A stretch of DNA of 13,107 nt from an uncultured Blautia sp. (GCA_900556555.1 USPF01000056.1:1-13107); one strand, 5' to 3'. Positions 7,367 to 13,107 are shown, counted from the stretch's first letter. The notes: generated by a model not told the origin, from the letters alone. Translations and numbers: made by a program.

Positions 7367-8743
7367 TTACTTATTTTTATGCAGTTTTTCATATTCTTTA
7401 CTCAGCTTCATTACCATAGGAATAGATGCCAGAATCGCAATCAAGTTGGGAATTACCATCAAACCATTAAACATGTCTGACATATCCCAAACCAGTTCCA
7501 CTTTCAGTGTAGAACCAAGCAAAACAAACAGAACAACTAACGCTGCATAAATCTTAACTGCTTTTGCTCCGAATAAATTCTTCACATTTACTTCTCCAAA
7601 GTAGTACCATCCGATAATCGTGGTGAATGCAAAGAACAGCATGCAAATGGCAATAAAGATTTTTCCAAAGGAACCAAAGGCAGAATCAAAGGCTACCTGT
7701 GCCAATGCAGAAGCTGTTTTTCCACTGGATAATGCTCCTGTGGATAGGATAACCAGTGCTGTCAGGGTCAGAATGACAAAGGTATCAATAAACACGCCCA
7801 TCATGGCAATGATTCCCTGATCACCCGGATGCTTCACGTCTGCGGTAGCATGTGCATGAGGGGTAGAACCCATACCTGCTTCGTTAGAGAAAAGCCCTCT
7901 TGCCACACCGAAACGCATTGCCTTCTGAACTGTCACACCAAGAGCTCCACCTAAAACAGCGTTTGGATTAAAAGCTGCTACAAAAATATCATGAAATGCT
8001 TTTCCAACGCCCTGGATATTCATTCCTAAAATTACCAGGCATCCAACAATATAAATCAGAGCCATAATAGGAACAACCTTTTCTGTTACCCTTGCAATTC
8101 TGTTAATTCCTCCGATGAAAATGAAGGCTGCAATGATTGCAATTACAATACCCACGTAAAGCGGTTTGATTCCAAAAGCTGTCTCAAAGGAACTTCCAAT
8201 GGAATTGGACTGTACCATATTTCCCATGAAACCTAATGCTAAGATGATTGCCACTGAGAAAAATCCTGCAAGGAATTTTCCGAATTTTCCTTTAAAAATG
8301 TATTTGATATAGTAAACAGGCCCGCCTATGATTACACCATTTTCTTTCACTCTGGTATGCTGTGCCATGACAGCTTCTGCATAAATCGTAGCCATTCCAA
8401 AGAAAGCACTGACCCACATCCAGAAGATTGCCCCTGGTCCGCCAGAAGCAATGGCGGTTGCTGCACCTGCAATATTTCCGGTTCCAACCTGTGCTGCAAT
8501 GGCTGTTGCCAACGCCTGGAAGGAACTAAGTCCGTTCTCGCTGCTTTTTCCATGAAGAGAAAAGTTTCCAAACATCTTCTTCATACCAACACCGAACTTC
8601 CGAACCTGAATAAACTTCAAACTAAAGGAATAAATAATTCCGGTTCCAAGCAGCAGAACCAGCAACGCATAGTCCCACAAAAATGTGTTGACATGCTCCA
8701 CCACTGATGCAATAACATTCATGACTGTTTCTAAAATTTCCAT
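7367..8743 (-). CDS. Sodium:alanine/glycine symporter (AgcS/AlsT family)
   Basis: Imports alanine or glycine with Na+ (sometimes H+) across the cell membrane. The 458-residue protein has the LeuT-like fold expected for this family, with about eleven hydrophobic segments. The conserved substrate and sodium stretch QALATAIAAQVGTGNIAG is at residues 76-93, followed by GGPGAIFWMWVSAFFGMATIYAE at about 101-123 and the later block RGLFSNEAGMGS. I chose ATG 8743, which gives a family-typical N-terminus and has AGGAG upstream, although the 12-base spacing is long; starts at 8779 or 8809 would add a highly charged, unlikely extension. The gene stands alone behind a tandem glycine riboswitch with terminator, which points to glycine as a physiological substrate. 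I see no clear terminator after its stop, so read-through into the metG leader is possible. Confidence 0.94.
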   Translation of the reverse strand: MEILETVMNVIASVVEHVNTFLWDYALLVLLLGTGIIYSFSLKFIQVRKFGVGMKKMFGNFSLHGKSSENGLSSFQALATAIAAQVGTGNIAGAATAIASGGPGAIFWMWVSAFFGMATIYAEAVMAQHTRVKENGVIIGGPVYYIKYIFKGKFGKFLAGFFSVAIILALGFMGNMVQSNSIGSSFETAFGIKPLYVGIVIAIIAAFIFIGGINRIARVTEKVVPIMALIYIVGCLVILGMNIQGVGKAFHDIFVAAFNPNAVLGGALGVTVQKAMRFGVARGLFSNEAGMGSTPHAHATADVKHPGDQGIIAMMGVFIDTFVILTLTALVILSTGALSSGKTASALAQVAFDSAFGSFGKIFIAICMLFFAFTTIIGWYYFGEVNVKNLFGAKAVKIYAALVVLFVLLGSTLKVELVWDMSDMFNGLMVIPNLIAILASIPMVMKLSKEYEKLHKNK

Positions 8744-8823
8744 TTCTTTTTTCTTCTCCTTTTGTTCTTCTTTATGCATTTTTATGCATACTCTTTCGTG
8801 AACAAGCAAGAAAACCTGATACG

Positions 8824-8862
8824 AAAAAAGCCCATGAGATTTTGTCTATTAAAATCCCATGG
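8824..8862 (-). terminator. Terminator between glycine riboswitch and symporter
   Basis: Minus strand CCATGGGATTTT (8862-8851) pairs with AAAATCTCATGG (8843-8832), twelve pairs with one G-U, then GC and TTTTTT. It lies about 80 bases before the symporter start and is the likely output of the glycine riboswitch. Confidence 0.86.
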
Positions 8863-8900
8863 ACTGTATGTTCAGATTTCAGCGCAATATGCGTTATTGG

Positions 8901-8942
8901 GGACAGAAAAAAATCTGTCCTTTTAAACCTCACTGTCCTTTT
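8901..8942 (-). repeat. Duplicated AAAAGGACAG with competing CUGUCC partner
   Basis: On the minus strand AAAAGGACAG occurs twice, at 8942-8933 (the end of glycine aptamer II including part of its P1 strand) and at 8924-8915. A single complement, TCTGTCC at 8907-8901, follows. The near copy forms a seven-pair hairpin with a T6 loop; the far copy could pair with the same bases. This offers an alternative fold that competes with aptamer II helix P1. Its role is inference. Confidence 0.6.
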
Positions 8943-9090
8943 GCCTGAGAGATTCACAGACAGTTCTCCGTCTGCTTACACCTTCGGCACCCATTAAGGG
9001 ATTCTCCAGAGAGCCATCCAGATACAGTCTCGTCTTTTGCAGACCCCTGAGAGTATTACTCCTTCGGTGGGCATTTCGCCGCTTTCCTGC
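8932..9090 (-). promoter_or_regulatory. Tandem glycine riboswitch
   Basis: Two glycine aptamers follow one another on the minus strand. Aptamer I (9090-9039) is closed by GCAG/CTGC and contains CCACCGAAGGAGTAA and ACTCTCAGGGG. Aptamer II (9028-8932) is closed by ACTGT/ACAGT and contains TGGCTCTCTGGAGA, GGTGCCGAAGGTG and the classic AATCTCTCAGGCAAAAGGAC end. Order, linker and core sequences match gcvT-type tandem elements. It sits between a consensus promoter and a terminator ahead of the amino acid symporter. For uptake genes an OFF response to glycine is the expected logic, as reported for a streptococcal sodium:alanine symporter; that direction is inference here. Confidence 0.94.
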
Positions 9091-9127
9091 ATCCTTCCTT
9101 TGGCACAATATGCAATTAACGAATTTC

Positions 9128-9155
9128 ATTATAGCACTGATTTTCCTTTTGTCAA
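9128..9155 (-). promoter_or_regulatory. Consensus sigma-A promoter of the glycine riboswitch
   Basis: Minus strand TTGACA (9155-9150), 16 bases, TATAAT (9133-9128), both boxes perfect, with TG one base before the -10 box (extended -10). It should start transcription near 9121, about 30 bases before aptamer I. Such a strong promoter fits a system controlled mainly by attenuation. Confidence 0.88.
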
Positions 9156-9211
9156 TCCCCCATTTGCGGACAATTGTTTTTTGTAGGTGGAAATTACATT
9201 TTTTGAAAAAC

Positions 9212-9901
9212 CTATCTCTTTTTCATATATATAATATTGCTCACCAGCGGACAACTGTAATGAGCCACATATTCCTCATATTCCTTCATGTTTACATAAT
9301 ATTTATTCCCCCAGGAGGAAATCTCTAACCACTGGCCGCACATTCCTGTAATCACAACAAAGTGAGCGGCTGTTCGGCACGCTTCTATATATTCTTGTCC
9401 TCTCTTCTGATAAAAAGCCAGTTTATGCCGTTTCCAGGGAATGGGAAAATTAGGTCCGACTGCTAGGATAACAGGTAAATCATGTGCCAGCATGGATCGG
9501 ATCCGGTTATCCCGATTTCTTCTGCGTACCCCAAAAGAAGCTTTCAGCGGAATCCTGTTTTTTAGAAAATAAACGTTCAAACCACCGATTAATACCCACC
9601 AGGGCATTCCTAGCCCGGGAATCACAGGGAAATAATGTTTTCGCATTTTATCCAGCAGTTTAAGATAAACTGTTCTGCTTAACTTCCCCTGTAAATATTT
9701 GTCCCGTGAAAACTCTGTTCCAACAGGATATTTCTTATGTAAACCTATATACAAGAGAAAATCTGTGCCAGCCACAACACCACAGCCGTATTTTTGCAAG
9801 GTACGGCTTTTTGCCCATGTCTGACTTCCGCCAAAGGAGGATTGGTGATTTTCCTTGACTGTAATATATGGATGTTTTAATTTTACGGATTTCATAGACA
9901 T
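9212..9901 (-). CDS. Uncharacterised protein with papain/C39-like peptidase features
   Basis: I do not recognise this 229-residue protein by name. Features suggest a papain-like cysteine peptidase fold of the C39-like type: Q36 and C40 in LQKYGCGVVAG, an internal DLPVILAVGPNF stretch (141-152) like the strand seen in C39-like proteins, then H180 in HFVVITG and, 16 residues on, SSWGNKYYVN (195-204), which recalls the NSWG region of papain. The papain Asn is Ser here, so activity is uncertain. A hydrophobic stretch PGLGMPWWVLIGGLNVYFL (95-113) is too polar at its edges for a confident membrane helix, and there is no signal peptide. Start choice is weak: ATG 9901 has only AGAGA about four bases upstream, and ATG 9895 is an alternative. 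It has no operon partner; downstream is the glycine riboswitch promoter, upstream the toxin/antisense locus. A stand-alone function cannot be given. Confidence 0.78.
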   Translation of the reverse strand: MSMKSVKLKHPYITVKENHQSSFGGSQTWAKSRTLQKYGCGVVAGTDFLLYIGLHKKYPVGTEFSRDKYLQGKLSRTVYLKLLDKMRKHYFPVIPGLGMPWWVLIGGLNVYFLKNRIPLKASFGVRRRNRDNRIRSMLAHDLPVILAVGPNFPIPWKRHKLAFYQKRGQEYIEACRTAAHFVVITGMCGQWLEISSWGNKYYVNMKEYEEYVAHYSCPLVSNIIYMKKR

Positions 9902-9919
9902 TGTTCTCTAAACTTTCTG

Positions 9920-9948
9920 TTGAATACAACGAACAAGCATGTTATATT
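9920..9948 (+). promoter_or_regulatory. Promoter of the predicted antisense RNA
   Basis: Plus strand TTGAAT (9920-9925), 17 bases, TATATT (9943-9948), with TG one base ahead of the -10 box. CATGTTATATT resembles CATGCTAGAAT of the toxin promoter on the other strand, in line with a duplicated promoter-leader unit. On the minus strand the same AT-rich patch contains TATAAT (9951-9946), which might serve the 9212-9901 gene, but without a good -35 box. Confidence 0.5.
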
Positions 9949-9956
9949 ATAGATAT

Positions 9957-10050
9957 AAAGAGAACAATCGCCCACAAGGGGTTGACCATATGAATTAGGA
10001 TAACATAGAATTATCACCTCATCACTCGCCAAAGTTCCGGGGTGGTTTTT
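9957..10050 (+). ncRNA. Predicted antisense RNA (type I antitoxin)
   Basis: A promoter at 9920-9948 and a hairpin with T-run ending near 10050 define a short plus-strand RNA of about 95 nt without a plausible reading frame. It converges on the toxin gene (10066-10161, minus), so a toxin mRNA running past its stop would be complementary to this RNA over its 3' part, as in txpA/RatA-type systems. Its first half, AGAGAACAATCG...TTGACC...ACATAGAAT, is homologous to the leader of the toxin mRNA. Ends are approximate and transcription is inferred. Confidence 0.5.
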
Positions 10051-10054
10051 CTAT
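10005..10054 (+). terminator. Hairpin at the convergent ends of toxin and antisense RNAs
   Basis: Plus strand ATCACC (10013-10018) pairs with GGTGGT (10041-10046), extended outward by ATAGAA (10005-10010) with TTCTAT (10049-10054). TTTTT at 10046-10050 suits termination on the plus strand. On the minus strand the same hairpin lacks a good T-run, so it is a weaker stop for the toxin mRNA, which may therefore run on into the antisense gene. Confidence 0.55.
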
Positions 10055-10065
10055 GCCTTAAAACA

Positions 10066-10161
10066 TTATCGACAGAACGTAAAAACGAATGTCAGCAATG
10101 CTAAAATGAACATTCCAAAAGCAATTAAATCTTTGAAATCAAAATGATTATTCCTGTTCAT
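10066..10161 (-). CDS. Small membrane peptide, putative holin-like type I toxin
   Basis: A 31-residue peptide, starting MNRNNHFDFKDLIAFG and continuing as MFILALLTFVFTFCR. It has a short charged head and one transmembrane helix (about residues 12-29) with the pattern LIxFGxFILALLTF, as in the putative holin-like toxin/TxpA-BsrG group of type I toxins, which insert in the cell membrane when their antisense RNA fails. ATG 10161 follows GGGGGTGG by five bases; a longer start (ATG, five codons upstream) lies within that ribosome binding sequence and is rejected. A consensus-like promoter is at 10235-10263, giving a leader of about 65 nt. The convergent antisense RNA on the plus strand supports the call. 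Toxicity is inference; it could instead be a harmless small membrane peptide. Confidence 0.72.
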   Translation of the reverse strand: MNRNNHFDFKDLIAFGMFILALLTFVFTFCR

Positions 10162-10234
10162 CAGCACCACCCCCATTCTATGTAAAATAAAATGAAGGTC
10201 AATCCACCCTGTAACACGATTGTTCTCTACAAGA

Positions 10235-10263
10235 ATTCTAGCATGTTTCAGTTCCCCTGACAA
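10235..10263 (-). promoter_or_regulatory. Promoter of the toxin peptide mRNA
   Basis: Minus strand TTGTCA (10263-10258), 17 bases, TAGAAT (10240-10235), five of six matches at each box, with TG one base before the -10 box. The predicted start falls at the AGAGAACAATCG leader block (10228). It begins only six bases after the racemase stop codon. Confidence 0.7.
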
Positions 10264-10269
10264 CTCTTT

Positions 10270-11055
10270 TTATCCGTCTATCTCCACCGTCATTTCGTCT
10301 GAAATCACGACTGGTCCTCCCATTTTACACCGAATTACTTTTCCATTTTCAATGGTGACAGAGGCTTCAATCACTCCTCCCGGCTGGTGAAGTTCATACA
10401 CATATGTGCCATCTTCTTTTCCGTGGGAGAGATACACAGCAGCCCCCATGCTTCCACTTCCGCAGCTGCTTTCCCATACCATAGAACCGTTTTCTTTGAC
10501 ATTTACTACCGGGGTCATTTTTTCCCCTTCCAGGAACATCACGCCATAGGCATCAGCAGGACACGCCTGCTCTGCCACCTGGATCACCTGGTCTACAAAA
10601 TCCTGTTCTCTCGGTGCAGATTTTACAATAATATGGCAGATACCCTCAAATACCACCATAGAATAGGTCTCTCCCTGTATCTTTGGCAGTTCTACAATCT
10701 CCACAGGCAGAGGCATCTGGGTTCTGCTGGTTCCCTTTTCTAAATCGACTTCTGCCTTCAAAGGTTCTGCGGAACCGCTGACATCTACTTCCACCTCTGA
10801 TGGTTTCTCTGTGGAAAGCATACTCATAAGATAACCAAAGCTCCTGGTTGCATTGCCGCAGAATTCACCGCCCATCATCTGCATATGCACCTTGCCGTTA
10901 TCCTGATACTCTACAAATCCCACTTGTTCTGCCCCAAATTCCTCCATGGCTAAAAGCTGGTTTGAAATTGCTGCGTAATCCTTTCTGTCTGCTTTGCTCA
11001 TGACAAAAAGTGTAATGTTTCCTGCCGGATCTGCTCTTCGGATTCTCAATTTCAT
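10270..11055 (-). CDS. DapF-fold amino acid racemase, CntK (histidine racemase)-like
   Basis: A PLP-independent, two-cysteine racemase/epimerase of the diaminopimelate epimerase fold, 261 residues, cytoplasmic. The catalytic cysteines are C66 in GGEFCGNATRSF and C198 in WESSCGSGSMG. It differs from true DapF (MCGNGIRC, ACGTG) and agrees with staphylococcal CntK in PAGN near the start, AISNQL and EQVGF (43-47), EFCGNAT, W-E-x-SCGSG and HQPGG (223-227). CntK makes D-histidine for staphylopine, and other members of this group are amino acid racemases. No nicotianamine-synthase-like (CntL) or opine dehydrogenase (CntM) gene is in the window, so the product here may be a free D-amino acid. ATG 11055 has AGGAGG 11 bases upstream. 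It is divergent from the MATE gene. Histidine as substrate is inference; automated annotation would probably say diaminopimelate epimerase. Confidence 0.88.
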   Translation of the reverse strand: MKLRIRRADPAGNITLFVMSKADRKDYAAISNQLLAMEEFGAEQVGFVEYQDNGKVHMQMMGGEFCGNATRSFGYLMSMLSTEKPSEVEVDVSGSAEPLKAEVDLEKGTSRTQMPLPVEIVELPKIQGETYSMVVFEGICHIIVKSAPREQDFVDQVIQVAEQACPADAYGVMFLEGEKMTPVVNVKENGSMVWESSCGSGSMGAAVYLSHGKEDGTYVYELHQPGGVIEASVTIENGKVIRCKMGGPVVISDEMTVEIDG

Positions 11056-11110
11056 AATGATAAATACCTCCTGTTTTTTCTCATTATTTCGTACAAAATC
11101 TAGTATCTTG

Positions 11111-11119
11111 ATTGTATCA
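11111..11119 (-). promoter_or_regulatory. Extended -10 promoter candidate for the racemase
   Basis: Minus strand TGATACAAT (11119-11111) is an extended -10 element about 55 bases before the racemase start. I see no good -35 box at 16-18 bases, only AT-rich sequence, so this is tentative. Confidence 0.35.
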
Positions 11120-11175
11120 TATTCCCACCAAAAAATAGTAAAATAATCCCTCTTTTATATTTTTCTTTTTTCATA

Positions 11176-11204
11176 TCGACATTTCTAAAACTCTGTGCTA
11201 TATA
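11176..11204 (+). promoter_or_regulatory. Promoter of the MATE-GH20 operon
   Basis: Plus strand TCGACA (11176-11181), 17 bases, TATATA (11199-11204), preceded by TGC (extended -10). It gives a leader of about 35 bases. No operator or attenuator is evident between it and the MATE start. Confidence 0.55.
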
Positions 11205-11246
11205 TGAAGATATGGAACTATTGTAACGAACTGAGGAGGGTTTTGA

Positions 11247-12611
11247 TTGAAACAAAAAAATGCATCTACGAATCAGATTACCGAAGGTGTAATCTGGAAG
11301 CAGCTTCTGCTTTTCTTCTTTCCCATCATGCTGGGAACACTTTTTCAGCAGCTTTATAATACTGCTGACGCTGTTGTGGTAGGCCGTTTTGTTGGGACGC
11401 AGGCTCTGGCCGCTGTAGGCGGTTCTACCGGACAGATTGTAAACCTGGTAGTGAACTTTTTCGTAGGTCTTGCTTCCGGTGCTACTGTCATCATTGCCCG
11501 TTATTACGGAGCAAAAAAAGAGAAAGACCTGAACGACACACTACATACTGCAGCAGCCTTATCTATTGTCGGCGGTATCCTAATCAGCATCATAGGTATT
11601 GCACTGACTCCTTTCATGATGGAACTTTTAAAAACTCCGACTGATGTAATCGGTGATTCCATTGTTTATATGCGTATTTATTTTGCCGGAATTATTTTTG
11701 TTTTTATTTACAACATAGGCTCTGCGATTTTAAGAGCAGTAGGTGACTCCACAAGACCTTTATACTTCCTGATTGTATGCTGTTTTATCAACATTTTCCT
11801 GGACATTCTCCTGGTTGTTGGTATGGACATGGGGGTTGCCGGGGCAGCCATTGCCACGGTTGCATCTCAGGCTGTCAGTGCTGTGCTTGTTATCCTGACA
11901 CTCCTGAAATCAAAAGATATGTACCGGCTGGAGCCATCTCAGATACGTTTTCACAAATTCCTGCTGGTCTCTATTATCACCATTGGTCTTCCGGCAGGGC
12001 TGCAGTCCATCATGTATAATGCGTCTAACATGATTGTGCAGTCTTCCCTAAACAGCCTTGGAACCAGCACCATGGCAGCCTACACTGCCTTTGGAAAAAT
12101 CGATGCCATTTACTGGATGATCTCTGGTGCTTTCAGTGTAGCTATCACCACTTTTATCGGACAAAACTTCGGAGCAGGGAAGTACAAACGTATGAAACAG
12201 AGCATTACCACCTGCCTGTTTCTGGACTTTGCAGCCACCATTCTGGTAACTGCTGTCTTGCTGTTTTCCGGAAAGTTCCTGCTCCAGCTTTTTACCACTG
12301 ACCCGGAAGTCATTAAGATTGGGCTGAAAATTATCCGCCTGATTGTTCCGTCTTATGTGCTGTTCGTATTTATCGAAATTTTGTCAAGTGCCCTGCGTGG
12401 AATCGGAAATGTCCTGGTTCCTATGATCATGACCTGCTGTGGCGTATGTATTTTGAGGATTCTCTGGATTTTCCTGGTAGTACCACATCATCCCGGTGTT
12501 ACCAGCATCCTGTTATGCTATCCTATTTCCTGGGGACTGACTACGGTTCTATTCATTCTGTACTATTACAGAGAACAGAAAAAATTCTTCCGTGTTCATC
12601 AGGAAGAGTAA
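11247..12611 (+). CDS. MATE family efflux transporter
   Basis: A 454-residue, twelve-helix multidrug/toxin extrusion-type exporter in the cell membrane, driven by Na+ or H+. The N-lobe has PIMLGTLFQQLYNTADAVVVGRFVG (26-50), with the family's conserved acidic residue as D41, then ALAAVGGSTG and LASGATVIIARYYGA. The C-lobe repeats the pattern at SIMYNASNMIVQSSLNSLG and GQNFGAGK. Translation starts at TTG 11247: GGAGGG lies six bases upstream, and no in-frame ATG follows before the first helix. It begins an apparent two-gene operon with the GH20-like gene 28 bases downstream. Members export drugs, flavins, peptidoglycan precursors or small metabolites; the substrate here cannot be read from sequence. 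Pairing with a hexosaminidase-like gene may be incidental. Confidence 0.94.
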   Translation: MKQKNASTNQITEGVIWKQLLLFFFPIMLGTLFQQLYNTADAVVVGRFVGTQALAAVGGSTGQIVNLVVNFFVGLASGATVIIARYYGAKKEKDLNDTLHTAAALSIVGGILISIIGIALTPFMMELLKTPTDVIGDSIVYMRIYFAGIIFVFIYNIGSAILRAVGDSTRPLYFLIVCCFINIFLDILLVVGMDMGVAGAAIATVASQAVSAVLVILTLLKSKDMYRLEPSQIRFHKFLLVSIITIGLPAGLQSIMYNASNMIVQSSLNSLGTSTMAAYTAFGKIDAIYWMISGAFSVAITTFIGQNFGAGKYKRMKQSITTCLFLDFAATILVTAVLLFSGKFLLQLFTTDPEVIKIGLKIIRLIVPSYVLFVFIEILSSALRGIGNVLVPMIMTCCGVCILRILWIFLVVPHHPGVTSILLCYPISWGLTTVLFILYYYREQKKFFRVHQEE

Positions 12612-12639
12612 TTATATTTTTTAACCGGAGGTATGTATT

Positions 12640-13107
12640 ATGCTCATCACTTACACAGGAGACATTGACTCCACCCAATTAAATGCCCTGCAGCAAGGAG
12701 CTGCTATTTTGACGGATAAAAACTCTGCTGTTAAAGAAATGGCAGAACAGATAAAAATGACGATTCATTTTTCCGCTTCTGCCTCCAAACTATCACTCTC
12801 AAAAAAAGGAACTTCCTGCTCCGTGACCTGCCGGGAACCGGCACATTTTTTCAGGATCCTGAACTACCTTCTTCATCATCTGGAGGAAGATTTTGAACTG
12901 GAGGAAACTTCTTATTTTAAGAAAAACGGTTTTATGCTGGACTGCTCCAGAAATGCAGTTGCCACAGTCCAGACTGTGAAAAAACTCATTCAAATTATGG
13001 CGAAAGCCGGTATGAACCAGTTGTTCCTTTACACAGAAGATACGTATGAAGTGCCGGGATTTCCTTATTTCGGTACTTACCGGGGCAGATATTCTCAGGA
13101 AGAATTA
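12640..13107 (+). CDS. Glycoside hydrolase family 20-like (beta-N-acetylhexosaminidase-like), 3' truncated by window edge
   Basis: The first 156 codons of a gene that continues past the right edge. ATG 12640 has GGAGG eight bases upstream. Residues 1-90 look like the small N-terminal domain that precedes the barrel in GH20 enzymes. From about residue 94 the GH20 barrel begins: KNGFMLDCSRNAVATV, then a helix, MNQLFLYTEDTYEVPG (125-140) and FPYFGTYRGRYSQEEL at the edge. This pattern is familiar from intracellular-looking GH20 hexosaminidases of gut Firmicutes. No signal peptide is present, so a cytoplasmic enzyme acting on imported amino-sugar oligosaccharides is likely. The catalytic Asp-Glu pair would lie beyond the window and cannot be checked. 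Confidence 0.82.
   Translation, partial: MLITYTGDIDSTQLNALQQGAAILTDKNSAVKEMAEQIKMTIHFSASASKLSLSKKGTSCSVTCREPAHFFRILNYLLHHLEEDFELEETSYFKKNGFMLDCSRNAVATVQTVKKLIQIMAKAGMNQLFLYTEDTYEVPGFPYFGTYRGRYSQEEL

Larger units (their letters stand above)
9959..10228. repeat. Inverted duplication of the toxin/antisense leaders
   Basis: Three blocks occur in the same order at the 5' ends of the two convergent RNAs: AGAGAACAATCG (plus 9959-9970; minus 10228-10217), TTGACC (plus 9982-9987; minus 10202-10197) and ACATAGAAT (plus 10003-10011; minus 10183-10175). Gaps between blocks are 11 versus 14 and 15 versus 13 bases. The arrangement is an imperfect inverted repeat of about 53 bases flanking the toxin reading frame. 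A third copy of AGAGAACAAT, minus 9909-9900, overlaps the start of the 9212-9901 gene. Confidence 0.7.

Noticed and set aside
8923..9129. Minus-strand reading frame of 68 codons upstream of the symporter
   Set aside because: It coincides with the tandem glycine riboswitch and has no ribosome binding site.
9735..9929. Minus-strand reading frame of 64 codons overlapping the start of the C39-like gene
   Set aside because: It overlaps the better frame at 9212-9901, and its upstream part runs through leader sequence; no motif is visible. A frameshifted N-terminus of the same gene is conceivable but not needed.
1..13107. CRISPR arrays, insertion sequences, attachment sites, tRNA or rRNA genes
   Set aside because: No regularly spaced direct repeats, transposase-like frames, terminal inverted repeats of IS type, or tRNA/rRNA sequence were seen on either strand.

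Overview
The window looks like a chromosomal segment of a low-to-mid GC anaerobic Firmicute, most likely a gut Lachnospiraceae (Blautia/Ruminococcus-like). The grounds are the strong AGGAGG ribosome binding sites, the consensus TTGACA/TATAAT promoters, a T-box and riboswitches of Firmicutes type, a holin-like type I toxin peptide, and the gene content. The genus is a guess; no rRNA or tRNA lies here. There is no CRISPR array, insertion sequence or prophage module.

Layout, right to left for the minus-strand part. (a) 5030-7354: metG behind a methionine T-box leader with AUG specifier, antiterminator and terminator. (b) 2166-5016: an independent operon with its own consensus promoter, a yybP-ykoY manganese riboswitch overlapping a terminator, then a P2-type cation ATPase, an AI-2E family membrane protein and tatD, closed by a strong terminator at 209-249. 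The metal switch argues that the pump handles Mn2+ export rather than, or in addition to, Ca2+. (c) 1-190: a promoter reading out of the left edge, ending in GTGG repeats like those before mraZ; no gene is visible there. (d) 7367-9155: a sodium:alanine/glycine symporter behind a tandem glycine riboswitch, a terminator and a perfect-consensus promoter.

Region 9212-10263 is the accessory-looking part. It holds an unrecognised 229-residue protein with papain/C39-like features and a compact type I toxin-antitoxin-like locus: a 31-residue membrane peptide on the minus strand facing a predicted short antisense RNA on the plus strand. The two RNAs begin with homologous leaders that form an inverted duplication in the DNA.

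At 10270-11055 (minus) lies a DapF-fold racemase that resembles the staphylococcal histidine racemase CntK more than true DapF. Divergent from it, 11247 to the right edge carries a MATE exporter with a TTG start, followed by a truncated glycoside hydrolase family 20-like gene.

Three metabolite- or tRNA-sensing RNAs (Mn2+, tRNA-Met, glycine) plus a probable antisense RNA occur within about 5.4 kb, so much of the control here is RNA based. The most worthwhile leads are the toxin/antisense locus with duplicated leaders, the orphan CntK-like racemase, the manganese switch on a pump usually annotated as calcium ATPase, and the C39-like protein. All family calls come from reading motifs; no database search was run.
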